NCBI RefSeq assembly: GCF_025567305.1
Contig: NZ_JAOQJP010000012.1
Span: forward strand, 1-64,000
Length of the DNA: 64,000 bases
From: Lentihominibacter butyricus
Lineage (GTDB): Bacteria; Bacillota; Clostridia; Peptostreptococcales; Anaerovoracaceae
Reading direction: 5' to 3'
The notes under the pieces are model-generated. The model was not told the DNA's origin. It was given only the letters and a program-made list of their open reading frames with translations, and ran no database searches. Positions 33,924-44,243 of the stretch are shown here, piece by piece. Position 1 is the first letter of the stretch; each line of letters starts with the position of its first letter. Made by a program: the position numbers and the translations under genes.

Positions 33924-35765
33924 TCAATGTGATGCGCTCTCATTTTCGCCGATATGCGCTCTGATAACCTCCAGGAACTTCTCCCCGTATCTGTCTGCCT
34001 TCGCGTCACCGACACCCTTTACACAAAGGAGCTCAGCCTTCGTCTGCGGCATATACATGCACATTTCTGTAAGCGAAGCGTCCGTGAATATGACGTATGC
34101 AGGCACGCTGCTCGTCCTGGCGATCTGAAGGCGCAGTTTCTTGAGCTTTGCAAGAAGCACCTCGTCCGGCTGTCCACCTGCTCCCGGACTGCCTGCCGGT
34201 CCGCTCTGTATCTCGGCGAATTCTTTCACAAACTCCGTCTCGACCCTGACCTGACCACGCAGGAGCTCTGCAGACTTTGCAGTGAGTCTGAGCACAGGAT
34301 ATTCGCCGTCATCGACCCGCAGGAACCCGTCGCTTATCAGCGCATCCGTCATCTGCCGTATCCGCTTGACCGGAGTGTCCGCCAGCAGCCCGTACGTCGA
34401 CAGTCTGTCCAGCCCCGCCGAAAGCACGCGCTGGTTACGGCTGCCCCTGAGGATGTCAGCGATCATCATCACGCCGTATCTTTCCTCGCAGCGGTAGATG
34501 CACGACAGTATCATCTGCGCCGGCACGGTGTAGTCTACCTTTTCGAATTCTGTCAGGCAGTTCGAGCAGTTGCCGCAGTAGTGCGGCGCTTTCTCGCCGA
34601 AATATCTCAGTATGAACTCCCTCAGGCAGTCTCTGGTCGTCGAAAAAAACACCATCTGCCTAAGTCGTTCGTAGTCTTTTTCCTTGATCTCCGCGATCTC
34701 ATCATCGCTCAGCTCGTCGTTCTGCGCCGGATTTTCTATAAAAAACTTTATCGTGTTCACGTCGCCAGGTGAATAAAAAAGTATGCAGTCCGCTCTGCTG
34801 CCGTCACGTCCGGCTCTGCCGGCTTCCTGATAGTAGCTTTCGATGTTCTTTGGCATGCTGTAGTGTATCACGAATGAAACGTCGGATTTGTCGATGCCCA
34901 TCCCGAATGCATTCGTCGCGACCATGATCTTTCGCCGGTCGTATATGAAATCGTCCTGATTAGCGATTCGTTCCTCGTCGGAAAGTCCTGCGTGGTATCT
35001 CGTTGCCTCGAAGCCTTTGGACTCCAGTAGTTCGCAGACTGACTCCACGTCCTTTCGCTTCGTGCAGTAGATTATGCCTGTCTGCCCCCTGCGCTTTGCA
35101 AGGGTCTTCAGGAGCTGCCGTTCTTTGTTGTCAGGGTGTATCACGGTGAATGACAGGTTCGGTCTGTCGAAGCTGGTCGTTATGCAAAACGGCTCGTCCA
35201 GCTCGAGCAGTGTTTTTATGTCTTCTTTCACGTCCGGGGTGGCTGTTGCTGTAAATGCTCCGATAACCGGTCTGCCCGGCAGTTCTCTGACGAATTCCGC
35301 GATCCTGAGGTAGCTGGGCCTGAAATCCTGGCCCCACTGCGATATGCAGTGGGCTTCATCCACTGCGATGAACGGTATGTCTATTTCTCTGCATATTTCT
35401 GCAAAGGTCTCGGAGTGCAGTCTTTCCGGGGCGACATAGACTATCCTGTAAAGGCCTCTGCTCATGGCTGAAAGCGTCCTGCCGTATTCCTGCGAGGTCA
35501 TGGAGCTGTTGATGTATGCCGCCTTTATATCCATCTGTGACAGCGCACTGACCTGATCCTTCATCAGCGATATGAGGGGCGAGACGACCAGCGTCGTGCC
35601 GTTTTGCATGAGTGCCGGGATCTGATAGCAGACCGACTTGCCGGCTCCCGTCGGCATTATGCACATGACGTCCCTGCCCGCCATGATGCTGTCGATGACC
35701 TCTGCCTGGCCTTCCTTGAAGGTGTCAAATCCGTAATATGATTTTAGTATCCTGTTTCTGTCCAT
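33924..35765 (-). CDS. recQ: ATP-dependent DNA helicase RecQ
   Basis: RecQ unwinds DNA 3'-5' in recombination and repair. Motifs: MPTGAGKSVCYQIPAL (Walker A), DEAHCISQWGQDFRPSY (Walker B and aromatic-rich loop), FGMGIDKSDV and QEAGRAGRDG. The zinc-binding cysteines (CLREF...YCGNCSNC) and an HRDC-like C-terminal domain (near 525-600) are present. Length 613 is normal. The intergenic region upstream is short and holds a GC-rich hairpin (35839-35882). Confidence 0.95.
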   Translation of the reverse strand: MDRNRILKSYYGFDTFKEGQAEVIDSIMAGRDVMCIMPTGAGKSVCYQIPALMQNGTTLVVSPLISLMKDQVSALSQMDIKAAYINSSMTSQEYGRTLSAMSRGLYRIVYVAPERLHSETFAEICREIDIPFIAVDEAHCISQWGQDFRPSYLRIAEFVRELPGRPVIGAFTATATPDVKEDIKTLLELDEPFCITTSFDRPNLSFTVIHPDNKERQLLKTLAKRRGQTGIIYCTKRKDVESVCELLESKGFEATRYHAGLSDEERIANQDDFIYDRRKIMVATNAFGMGIDKSDVSFVIHYSMPKNIESYYQEAGRAGRDGSRADCILFYSPGDVNTIKFFIENPAQNDELSDDEIAEIKEKDYERLRQMVFFSTTRDCLREFILRYFGEKAPHYCGNCSNCLTEFEKVDYTVPAQMILSCIYRCEERYGVMMIADILRGSRNQRVLSAGLDRLSTYGLLADTPVKRIRQMTDALISDGFLRVDDGEYPVLRLTAKSAELLRGQVRVETEFVKEFAEIQSGPAGSPGAGGQPDEVLLAKLKKLRLQIARTSSVPAYVIFTDASLTEMCMYMPQTKAELLCVKGVGDAKADRYGEKFLEVIRAHIGENESASH

Positions 35766-35838
35766 GTATCGTCGTGTTATCCTTGATATGTGCTGATTAA
35801 CGTGTGATAGTGTGTTTTGCGAGTTTCACAGCTGTGTA

Positions 35839-35882
35839 TGCGGGCGCGAATACAAGTGCTTGCCTACAGGCGTGAGCCCGCA
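35839..35882. other. GC-rich hairpin between recQ and the nitroreductase gene
   Basis: TGCGGGC pairs with GCCCGCA, with inner GCCT/AGGC pairing. There is no U-tract. It may be a weak terminator or processing site for the nitroreductase transcript. Confidence 0.45.
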
Positions 35883-35917
35883 GACTTGACCTAGACCCGC
35901 GCGATGACACGGGCCGC

Positions 35918-36457
35918 TCAGTAAACCTCTCTGTGTATTTTGCCGGCCATTTCTGAAGTGATGGTCTGCAGATCATACGGTGCCGGATGCGATGCGGGCA
36001 CCCCAAGCGACAGCATTGCTTCCAACCGGTAACTTTCCGGGAATCCCAGCAGTTTTCTGAGATATTTCTCAGTCGTTTCGGGCGGCTGATCTGATGCCAT
36101 TCTCAAACGCCCCTGTATCCAGCAGCTGCCGAGCCCCAAACTGTCCGCCATCAGGTGCATGTTCGCCATCACGATCGAGCAGTCTTCGACCCAGACATCG
36201 CATTTTTCCGGATCAGCGATCACTGCGATCGCCGTATCTGCACCTTTTAGCATGGCAGCACCTGCCACTCTGGAATGCGCCATCTTTTCCAGCGTCTCCT
36301 TGCTTCTTACCACGATAAATTCCCATGGGCGGCGACCCTTACTCGATGCTGAAAGCATCCCGGCCTGAAGCACTTTCTCTATCTTTTCATCATCTATACG
36401 CTCGCCTGTGTACTTCCTGACACTGCGGCGGTTTCTCATTATTTCAAGCAGATCCAT
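35918..36457 (-). CDS. Nitroreductase-family flavoprotein
   Basis: The 179-residue FMN-dependent oxidoreductase has the family start LLEIMRNRRSVRKYTG, the central RRPWEFIVV and a conserved late arginine-rich/LGVPASHPAPY segment. Substrates of such proteins are diverse (quinones, nitro compounds, flavins). AAAGAGGAGAAA lies before the ATG. It precedes recQ on the same strand, with a gap of 150 bases. Confidence 0.85.
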   Translation of the reverse strand: MDLLEIMRNRRSVRKYTGERIDDEKIEKVLQAGMLSASSKGRRPWEFIVVRSKETLEKMAHSRVAGAAMLKGADTAIAVIADPEKCDVWVEDCSIVMANMHLMADSLGLGSCWIQGRLRMASDQPPETTEKYLRKLLGFPESYRLEAMLSLGVPASHPAPYDLQTITSEMAGKIHREVY

Positions 36458-37146
36458 GATTTTCTCCTCTTTTCTATTACAATATAAATATGGTTAATAT
36501 CCCTTACCCCCTTACGGACAGTATGAGATCATCCATCTTGTTGCCTGTTTTTACGCAAATGTACGACAGCCTGGAAGCTCCTGCCGATCGACTGCTTTTA
36601 TTTTACTATCAAACTCGAAAAGCTTCAATCGAAAACCGAATTATATAATTTTGGCTCACCTCCGCGTTTCATGATCACCTCTTATTTCTGTGATGCACGG
36701 CTACTTACTTCTGTGATGTACGACTGTTACTCACAGCGATCTGGATCAGAACTATAAATCAGAATGATAAAATGATATAGCCTGGAAAAATCCCAAAGTC
36801 ACATACTGCATAAGTTGTATCAGAACTTGTGGACGCAGTATAATCCCGAAATCTGTGTATTATCCGCCACATTTAAAAATACCTGCACAAACGCTCTTAA
36901 AAATGTGTATGATATGCGATCTTTCAAAAATAGTTACACACGATTTTCTATAATATATCAAAAATTACATCAAAAACGCGCCAAAAACGCATTTTTATCC
37001 AATATTTTCTATATTTGTGTGTAATAAAAAATAAATCCTTTTGTAAATACACAGACTAGAATGCGTTTGTGTATTGAGACTAAAAAACAATGTATTCTAC
37101 ACAAAATCAAAGAGCCTCAATTTAAGTTACAGATAAATTGAAAGGT
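36458..37146. other. AT-rich intergenic region without recognisable genes
   Basis: About 690 bases between the nitroreductase gene and the CRISPR region. I see no credible coding frame. It holds an imperfect direct repeat around TTCTGTGATGCACGGCTA and TTCTGTGATGTACGACTG (36687-36729) and many short AT inverted repeats. It may be the decayed remainder of an older CRISPR array or a mobile insert, but no clear repeat units survive beyond the one listed separately. Confidence 0.5.
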
Positions 37147-37271
37147 CTCTGCATTCTATGATGTAACTGTTAAATCCCCAACCTCTTCAAACTCTCTAAT
37201 TATAACACTTCCAGGCTGTGTTTTGTTTACCTCTTAATCAATAAGTGTTTCCGACTTTCGTCCATATGCCA
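37147..37271 (-). repeat. Vestigial CRISPR repeat and second leader copy
   Basis: 37147-37176 matches the array repeat at 23 of 30 positions and ends in the same TTAAATC. The following bases (37177-37260) match the active leader at 39816-39900: by hand about 55 of 68 bases agree, including CTCTCTAATTATA with its TATAAT -10 box (minus strand 37199-37204). In transcript order this is a second leader followed by one decayed repeat, directly beyond the end of the main array. Confidence 0.8.
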
Positions 37272-39815
37272 TTTTACATTCCACAATGTATCTATTAAAT
37301 CGCTTCACTAAGTCATTTACTGAGCATGGTCTTGTTACTTTACATTCCACAATGTATCTATTAAATCTTGTCTCCGTCGATTGTCGTACATGCTACATCG
37401 TTCTTTACATTCCACAATGTATCTATTAAATCTATACCTTTTGCTATAATAATGACATAAGATAAAGAACTTTACATTCCACAATGTATCTATTAAATCC
37501 AGGAATCAACAAAACATAAAAATCAGAAACACCATTCTTTACATTCCACAATGTATCTATTAAATCGTCAGTACCTTGCGCAAAAATTTCACGATTTTTA
37601 ACCTTTACATTCCACAATGTATCTATTAAATCCGTAGTGTTCTACATTCCAGTCCGTGCTGCCGGATGACTTTACATTCCACAATGTATCTATTAAATCC
37701 CGAGACAGATCAGATGATTTACTCCGTTCTGGGTCTCTTTACATTCCACAATGTATCTATTAAATCTGAACCCTATCAGCTCATCATTTGCGGACGCGCC
37801 CTCCTTTACATTCCACAATGTATCTATTAAATCGCGAATACCGCACTGAATGCATCGTAGCAAAAACAGTGCTTTACATTCCACAATGTATCTATTAAAT
37901 CGTAGTTTCTGCCCTCGCGCGTTACGATGTCATTCTCTTTACATTCCACAATGTATCTATTAAATCCAATAACGAATATGTCTATGATCCGCTGCCGAAG
38001 CCTTTACATTCCACAATGTATCTATTAAATCCAGAGCTCTGATCAACGCAAATGTCGTTCAGGATCTGCTTTACATTCCACAATGTATCTATTAAATCGG
38101 TGATGATGCTCTTCTTTCTGCTCGCTTGGGGCGGCTTTACATTCCACAATGTATCTATTAAATCCGCAAACGGCACCGGATCTGTGACTATCGAAAAACC
38201 TTTACATTCCACAATGTATCTATTAAATCTGTATTGCATTCGAAAACACAAGGACCGTTATTGCCTTTACATTCCACAATGTATCTATTAAATCTTAAAC
38301 TGGCTTGCGGGAATGACGGTTCGTGACGACCTTTACATTCCACAATGTATCTATTAAATCTCAGTTGCTCTGTTCCCGGTTCGATCATCTCCTCTTCTTT
38401 ACATTCCACAATGTATCTATTAAATCTTACGCACGGACCATACACGATCATTTTAAATTCTGACTTTACATTCCACAATGTATCTATTAAATCTTCAGTT
38501 GCTCTGTTCCCGGTTCGATCATCTCCTCTTCTTTACATTCCACAATGTATCTATTAAATCATGAATATCACCACGGACGCTATCATGGCGATCTGCCTTT
38601 ACATTCCACAATGTATCTATTAAATCGATTTTAATGCTGTAGCATCAGAAGACGGTACAGCCTTTACATTCCACAATGTATCTATTAAATCTACAGCCGG
38701 AAACATCATCGCGCAGCTGCAGAAAAACTTTACATTCCACAATGTATCTATTAAATCTCGTGCTTTCCTGCGCACACGCGCCAGTTTTCCGCCTTTACAT
38801 TCCACAATGTATCTATTAAATCTGCACGAGGTTCGAAGATCAAATAAATTTGTCTTTCAGCTTTACATTCCACAATGTATCTATTAAATCAATATGCGTC
38901 GTTGCAACGCTGGTCATCGCTGCAGCTTTACATTCCACAATGTATCTATTAAATCTTTTCCCCGAATTTATTCCGCGTGCATATTTTTCCACTTTACATT
39001 CCACAATGTATCTATTAAATCTGAAAAGTGGAAAGCAAACCGACAACGCCGCAACAAACTTTACATTCCACAATGTATCTATTAAATCTGGCACGTGATC
39101 CAGGGAACGCCGGCAACCGGAACGCCTTTACATTCCACAATGTATCTATTAAATCTCTATTTATGACGACACCAAAACCGGCCGCTGCTGTCTTTACATT
39201 CCACAATGTATCTATTAAATCTGCCCAGAGGGCTCTCCGTATCGATGTTTTCTTTTACTTTACATTCCACAATGTATCTATTAAATCTGCCGCCCTTAAT
39301 GTCTTTTAGCATTTTTTTCAGTGCCTTTACATTCCACAATGTATCTATTAAATCCCTTGAACACTTGCGTGTCAAACTCTCTGAAATCTACTTTACATTC
39401 CACAATGTATCTATTAAATCTGACATCTATCGCCGGCCTGCCGGAAATAAAAGAGGCTTTACATTCCACAATGTATCTATTAAATCTGAAAAGTGGAAAG
39501 CAAACCGACAACGCCGCAACAAACTTTACATTCCACAATGTATCTATTAAATCGCTCGGCAGGTGCTTTGAAAAATACGTCAAAGCCGCCTTTACATTCC
39601 ACAATGTATCTATTAAATCTTGTCCACGAACGCGCCCTCATTGATAATCGCCGCTTTACATTCCACAATGTATCTATTAAATCGAGCAGATCGCGTACCA
39701 GATCGGCACGGAAGAAGCTGCTTTACATTCCACAATGTATCTATTAAATCAAGAAGAAAATTTCGTTATTTTTGCATGAAAGTGCCTTTACATTCCACAA
39801 TGTATCTATTAAATC
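37272..39815 (-). CRISPR. Type I-B CRISPR array, 39 repeats and 38 spacers
   Basis: The 30-bp repeat (plus strand CTTTACATTCC...CTATTAAATC) recurs from 37272 to 39815 with spacers of 35-38 bases. All copies look identical except the first on the left, which has T instead of C at base 1, fitting the leader-distal end. In transcript direction (minus) the repeat ends TGGAATGTAAAG, close to the C. difficile I-B repeat, and contains the stem TACATT/AATGTA for Cas6. Two spacers occur twice (38361-38396 with 38494-38530; 39022-39058 with 39487-39523). The newest spacers should be on the right. Confidence 0.97.
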
Positions 39816-39960
39816 CCCGTACTCTTCAACCTCTCTAATTATAGTACTTCCCAGCTATGTTTTGTCCACCTCTTGATTAATAAATTTTCCTGGCCTTCAC
39901 TGGTATGCGAAAATCACGGTAAAAGCTGCCGGAGTGTGTGCTTTTCAGGGTTTGTCGACT
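39816..39960 (-). promoter_or_regulatory. CRISPR leader with array promoter
   Basis: The leader lies between cas2 and the array. On the minus strand TGGACA, a 19-base spacer and TATAAT (39838-39843) form a promoter about 25 bases before the first repeat. The conserved GAGAGGTTGAAGAG next to the repeat is also kept in the vestigial leader, suggesting it is needed for integration. Confidence 0.75.
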
Positions 39961-39994
39961 GGCTACGTTTTTTGCATTATCAGGAGTCGACAAA
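39951..39994 (-). other. Inverted repeat after cas2
   Basis: TTTGTCGACT and AGTCGACAAA form a perfect 10-bp stem with a 24-base loop containing a run of T. It lies 10 bases after the cas2 stop codon and may end the cas transcript or separate it from the array. Confidence 0.6.
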
Positions 39995-40003
39995 GGTAAA
40001 TGA

Positions 40004-40282
40004 TCAAATTAAGAAACTGGTCTTGTCATCTTCGATGCCCCAGAATTCCTTGTCCAGCCATCTTTCCTGCCGGCTTTTGAACAGTATTATCGAGTCCAGC
40101 GAGGTGTCAACATGCGGCTTCAGTTCCTGCCTGAGCTTTTCCAGCTGGACCTTTGACAGCTCGCCTTCAAAAACCGAATTCTGGATATGCGTCAGATATT
40201 TTTTGCATATCTTGAATATGCGCGACCACCTCTTCTGCCCGTTATCCGTCTTGCTTATATCATATACCAGCACAATATACAT
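40004..40282 (-). CDS. cas2: CRISPR adaptation endonuclease Cas2
   Basis: Cas2 is the dimeric scaffold of the Cas1-Cas2 integrase. The 92-residue ferredoxin-fold protein begins MYIVLVYDISKTDNGQKR with the conserved aspartate, followed by YLTHIQNSVFEGELS. It starts 3 bases after cas1 ends and is the last gene of the operon. Confidence 0.96.
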   Translation of the reverse strand: MYIVLVYDISKTDNGQKRWSRIFKICKKYLTHIQNSVFEGELSKVQLEKLRQELKPHVDTSLDSIILFKSRQERWLDKEFWGIEDDKTSFLI

Positions 40283-40285
40283 TTT

Positions 40286-41278
40286 TCACCACCATATTCT
40301 GAACCCTTCATACTCTTTTTCACCGATCAGATGCTTTATCAGCTTGTAAGCTTCCAGACGCATCAGATACTGATACGAAACTTTCCGCCCGAGCTCCCTG
40401 TGCATGATCGTCTTCTTCAGCCGGTTTTCAAACTCAGAAACTATCAGCCTCGAGGCATCCTGCTTCAGATGCATGAAGTTTAGTTCTTTTGTAAAGCTGC
40501 CCTCTGTTATCTGCCTCCTGTTCAGGAGCGAAAAAATCAACCGGTCACCTATCAGAGGCTTGAAGACCTCGGTCAGATCCAGGCAAAGCGAATACCTGCG
40601 CACTCCCGGTTCATGCAGATAGCTTATCGTCGGATCGAGCTGAGTTTTATATATTTCACTTAAAGCCTTCGTGTATATCAAAGAATTCACGTACGAAATC
40701 AGTGAATTGATCATATTGTCCGGCGGATGCATCACTCTTTTTTCAAACCGGATGTCCTGATCCACTATGATATTCCATGCCGAATAATAGCTTTTGCGTA
40801 TATTCCCTTCGATCCCCATGAGCTCATCGATCTTTTTCGCAGACGATATCCCACGCCTCAGGCTGTCTATCTCTCTCATGTAAAGCGATACATCTTTTCC
40901 TCTTCCGTTATAATAGCGCAAATTACGATATATATTGTCTGCCGCGGCTTCTATGAATTTCCTGGCGATCACGAGCCGCTTACTGTCATCCGTGTAATGT
41001 TCCACCTGTCTGACCAGCATCTGTCCTGCCAGCAGACTTTCTCTAGGGTAGTAGCTCCCTGTATAGAAACTGTAGTGATTGAAGAAATGCATCGGTATCC
41101 CGTACTTTGATATATAATTGATAAAATTCGTATTGAACGTCATCTCCGACATGACATATATATCAGAAATACGTTCAACCGGCATGTCACGTTTTTCTCC
41201 TTCATATGTCGTAAACTGCAGTGTGTTGTCTTTACGCTTCAGATCTCCACTGCTGTAGACATAAAAACTCTGTTTCAT
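40286..41278 (-). CDS. cas1b: CRISPR integrase Cas1 (type I-B)
   Basis: Cas1 cuts the leader-repeat junction and joins new spacers. The 330-residue protein has the N-terminal beta domain (MKQSFYVYSSGDLKRKD) and the catalytic helical domain with the metal ligands in ALSEIYKTQLDPTISYLHE and SLCLDLTEVFKPL. ATG 41278 with AAAGGAGGACC is chosen; an earlier ATG would overlap cas4. Length fits Cas1b. Confidence 0.96.
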   Translation of the reverse strand: MKQSFYVYSSGDLKRKDNTLQFTTYEGEKRDMPVERISDIYVMSEMTFNTNFINYISKYGIPMHFFNHYSFYTGSYYPRESLLAGQMLVRQVEHYTDDSKRLVIARKFIEAAADNIYRNLRYYNGRGKDVSLYMREIDSLRRGISSAKKIDELMGIEGNIRKSYYSAWNIIVDQDIRFEKRVMHPPDNMINSLISYVNSLIYTKALSEIYKTQLDPTISYLHEPGVRRYSLCLDLTEVFKPLIGDRLIFSLLNRRQITEGSFTKELNFMHLKQDASRLIVSEFENRLKKTIMHRELGRKVSYQYLMRLEAYKLIKHLIGEKEYEGFRIWW

Positions 41279-41295
41279 CAGGTCCTCCTTTCCGG

Positions 41296-41790
41296 TCAAA
41301 TAAAGCACAGATCATGGTATGCACACTTTCGACATATTTTTTTCTCGCAAAAATCAGGTGGGATTTCCTGCTTCCTTACCCTATTGATCTCTTCAATGAT
41401 GCATTCGAGTTCATGTTCATCCTCAGACAGCAGTTCTACAGTCAGATTCTGTTTCAGCAGAGGATAATCTATCCTTGCTTTCATATCTCTAAGCCCTCGC
41501 TGTGCAAGATAGTACAGATAATATTTGACCTGCCAGATCCCCGCTTCCTCTATCGATCTGCTCTTTTTTATTTCATGCAGTTCACGGTGTCCTTTTATGA
41601 AATCTATATTTATCACATTGTCTATGTTTATATGTTTTTCATCACGCCTGTAACTGTTTTCATCCAGCAGTTTTCCAAGCATCACATCTTCATTTTCATT
41701 CTCCATGTTTATCTCGTGGCAAAAATACCACAGCTTTCTCTTACAGACAAAATGATAATATATCATCATTCCTGTGATTCTTTCTTCCAT
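41296..41790 (-). CDS. cas4: CRISPR adaptation nuclease Cas4
   Basis: Cas4 trims prespacers and selects the PAM end. The 164-residue RecB-type protein has an early cysteine (HFVCKRKLWYFCHEI), the QVKYYLYYL motif (QhxxY) and C-terminal cluster cysteines (FCEKKICRKCAYHDLCF) for a 4Fe-4S centre. ATG 41790 has AGGAGAG upstream. It lies between cas3 and cas1. Confidence 0.95.
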   Translation of the reverse strand: MEERITGMMIYYHFVCKRKLWYFCHEINMENENEDVMLGKLLDENSYRRDEKHINIDNVINIDFIKGHRELHEIKKSRSIEEAGIWQVKYYLYYLAQRGLRDMKARIDYPLLKQNLTVELLSEDEHELECIIEEINRVRKQEIPPDFCEKKICRKCAYHDLCFI

Positions 41791-41808
41791 AAGCAACTCT
41801 CCTGCAGA

Positions 41809-44169
41809 TCAGCATATCATAAACGTTTCCTGCTGTTCTTCAGCCTTGATGAAGAGGCCTTTACCACTCAGCGTTTCCTCATCGAAATCGTATTCAGCGC
41901 AATTTTCATCTATCCTGTGTATGAAAGTCCCCTTGATCGGCTCTTTATCCATCGCGTTCCTGTACCTCTTGTCATACGAGGCTACATTGAGAGTAAGCGC
42001 ATCCAGCTTTGAGTTGAGTACAGCTTTTATTTCTGTACCTATATTCGCACCACACAAAATATTGCTACATACACGTATCATTTCATGTTCCTTCTGGTAT
42101 ATGCTGTCAGGCATAACAGTCGTGTTTCTTATCTTTCGAAAGCTGTCATCCGCTTCACTTTTGCTGTATTCAGCAAATAATATAGTTTCGAAATGTCGGA
42201 GCATATCCTTTATTTCTTTATAATAATTGCTGTTTTCTATTTCGGGCGAACCATAAACTTCGTTCACGCATTCTGTTTTCATTTTCTCGGAAAGCACCTC
42301 GCCGGTAATTTTTCTGATACAGTGCAGTGACTCGTCATAGATCACCTCGTCGTATATCGTTTTTCTGCCGTTTTTCGTATCATGCACTATGATATTAGGA
42401 TGTTCAGGGAAGTATCTGCCAGAACGGTTGCAGCGGCCCATGCGCTGCAGCAGGCTGTCGATCGGGCACATCTCCGTATACAAAATATCAAAATCTATAT
42501 CGAGACTGGCCTCCACGATCTGCGTAGTCACCCAGATGCCTTCCGCGCCTTCCTGCACAGAAAAGTCCATTATGCTTTTCTCAAGCAAGTCACGATGCTT
42601 TCTGATAAAACCTGCGTGCAGCAGCTTTACATTGCTATTCATTTCTCGCAGCGAGTCATAGACCCTCTGGGCTTTGCGCACTGTATTGCATATCACAAGC
42701 ACTTTCCTGCCGTGTGCGCTTTCCAGTATCTCATTGATATCCATTTCACCGTCTGTCACAGATACGATATGCCTCTTCAGCTCTGATTCACCTGAAAAAT
42801 CCTGCAGATAGCACTCTTCACCAAAGCGCAGTCCGTGCTCTTCCATAAGTTTTTTCAGCACCGGCGGGAAAGTCGCTGTTATTATCGCAAACCGCCCGCC
42901 CATCTCTGATATTGTTTTTAGCCCGTATATCAGCGCTGCAACTACGCGCGGAGAATACGACTGTATCTCGTCGATTACCACCTTTGAATATTTGAGCGTC
43001 GCCGCAAATATTTCAGTGCCTGCGGCTTTATACGAGAATTTGAACAGCTGATCCACCGTGCATACTGTCAATGGTGCGGACAGAAGCTTCGCCTTTTCAT
43101 AGCGGCTGTAGCCATCGCCCTTTTCAGAGGATTCTTTGAGGAATTTCTTCATGCTGCCCGAGTGCAGAAGCGCCGCCTCTTTATACTCATATCGTTCACG
43201 TATCCTGTCGTATATCGCATCAGACGAGACCATCATCGGAAGCGTGTAAAAACCTTTTTCGCCATCGAGCCATAAAAGCGCCGCTTCTGTTTTACCGGAT
43301 CCTGTCGGTGCTATCACTACCAGGTTATCCTCAGAATGCTCACGCATGTATTCCTGCGCTGGTCTAAGATTACCGTCCAGGCTTTTTTCGATACTTGATT
43401 TCAGCTTCTTTTCTATCAGATCGGGATGCTGCTCCGCTTCACTGTACCCGGCGCTCACGGACCAGTCAAATTTGTTCAGCATACCCTTCACCAGGATATA
43501 CTCGCGCCATATTTCATCATCTACATCTGAATTCCGGCATTGCTGATTCAATCTGAATATGACCTTCCGAATGTTTCCAACAGAAAACTCCCACTTATCG
43601 TCATCAAGGAACTCTCTGACGGATTTGTTGTAATATTTTTCCGCATACCCATTAATATCTTTAGCTTTATATTCATCATCTCTTGTGTGGTGATGATAAA
43701 CAGCAGTAATGAACACCTTGAAATCATCCTCCGTGAAGCGCTCATCTATATCCTTGAAATCATTCCACGAAACCGACAGTGCACTCAGGTGACCATGCGG
43801 CATCTGCCGCACGCCCTTCAATTTCTCGTTATCAGTAATCCTATCCTGAAAAACTTCGTTTGCCTTGCCTATATCATGATATCTGCAGGCCGCTATGATC
43901 AGTTTTATTTCTTTTTCCGAAAAATATTTTCCATGGTCGACAAAGAATCCTTCAGCACATTTCACTGTTTCATCAAGGTGATCTTTTAACAGTTTCTGCG
44001 GCCCGTTTTTTCCGGCTTTCACTTTCTGAGCTGCATTATCTATCGCAGCAAGTTCCCAGTCAGCCAGTTCGCCATGCAATACTTCCTTAAGCTCACGCAC
44101 TGATTTCAAAAAAGTGTCTTTCTCCTTGCCGGTAATGCTCCGTTCTTCTGATTTTGCATAATACTCCAT
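41809..44169 (-). CDS. cas3: CRISPR helicase-nuclease Cas3
   Basis: Cas3 degrades target DNA recruited by Cascade. The N-terminal HD nuclease shows YHDIGKANEVFQDRI and YHHHTRDDE (about residues 113-165). The superfamily-2 helicase follows with VIAPTGSGKTEAALLW, VIDEIQSYSPRVVA (DEIQ box) and TTQIVEASLDIDFDIL. Length 786 is normal for a fused Cas3. AAAGGAGGTCG precedes the ATG, 74 bases after cas5. Confidence 0.96.
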   Translation of the reverse strand: MEYYAKSEERSITGKEKDTFLKSVRELKEVLHGELADWELAAIDNAAQKVKAGKNGPQKLLKDHLDETVKCAEGFFVDHGKYFSEKEIKLIIAACRYHDIGKANEVFQDRITDNEKLKGVRQMPHGHLSALSVSWNDFKDIDERFTEDDFKVFITAVYHHHTRDDEYKAKDINGYAEKYYNKSVREFLDDDKWEFSVGNIRKVIFRLNQQCRNSDVDDEIWREYILVKGMLNKFDWSVSAGYSEAEQHPDLIEKKLKSSIEKSLDGNLRPAQEYMREHSEDNLVVIAPTGSGKTEAALLWLDGEKGFYTLPMMVSSDAIYDRIRERYEYKEAALLHSGSMKKFLKESSEKGDGYSRYEKAKLLSAPLTVCTVDQLFKFSYKAAGTEIFAATLKYSKVVIDEIQSYSPRVVAALIYGLKTISEMGGRFAIITATFPPVLKKLMEEHGLRFGEECYLQDFSGESELKRHIVSVTDGEMDINEILESAHGRKVLVICNTVRKAQRVYDSLREMNSNVKLLHAGFIRKHRDLLEKSIMDFSVQEGAEGIWVTTQIVEASLDIDFDILYTEMCPIDSLLQRMGRCNRSGRYFPEHPNIIVHDTKNGRKTIYDEVIYDESLHCIRKITGEVLSEKMKTECVNEVYGSPEIENSNYYKEIKDMLRHFETILFAEYSKSEADDSFRKIRNTTVMPDSIYQKEHEMIRVCSNILCGANIGTEIKAVLNSKLDALTLNVASYDKRYRNAMDKEPIKGTFIHRIDENCAEYDFDEETLSGKGLFIKAEEQQETFMIC

Positions 44170-44243
44170 ATGATCCCCGACCTCCTTTCAGAAGTTGCCT
44201 GCGGTTCTGACTTCTATACATGACTCATTTCCGGATCATACAG

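Noticed and set aside
36800..37130. Short AT-rich frame (36815-37024) next to the CRISPR region
   Set aside because: No ribosome binding site and composition typical of non-coding AT-rich DNA.
37982..39838. Several open frames with repeated LIDTLWNVK- or LHSTMYLLN-type peptides
   Set aside because: They are translations of the CRISPR repeats and spacers, not genes.
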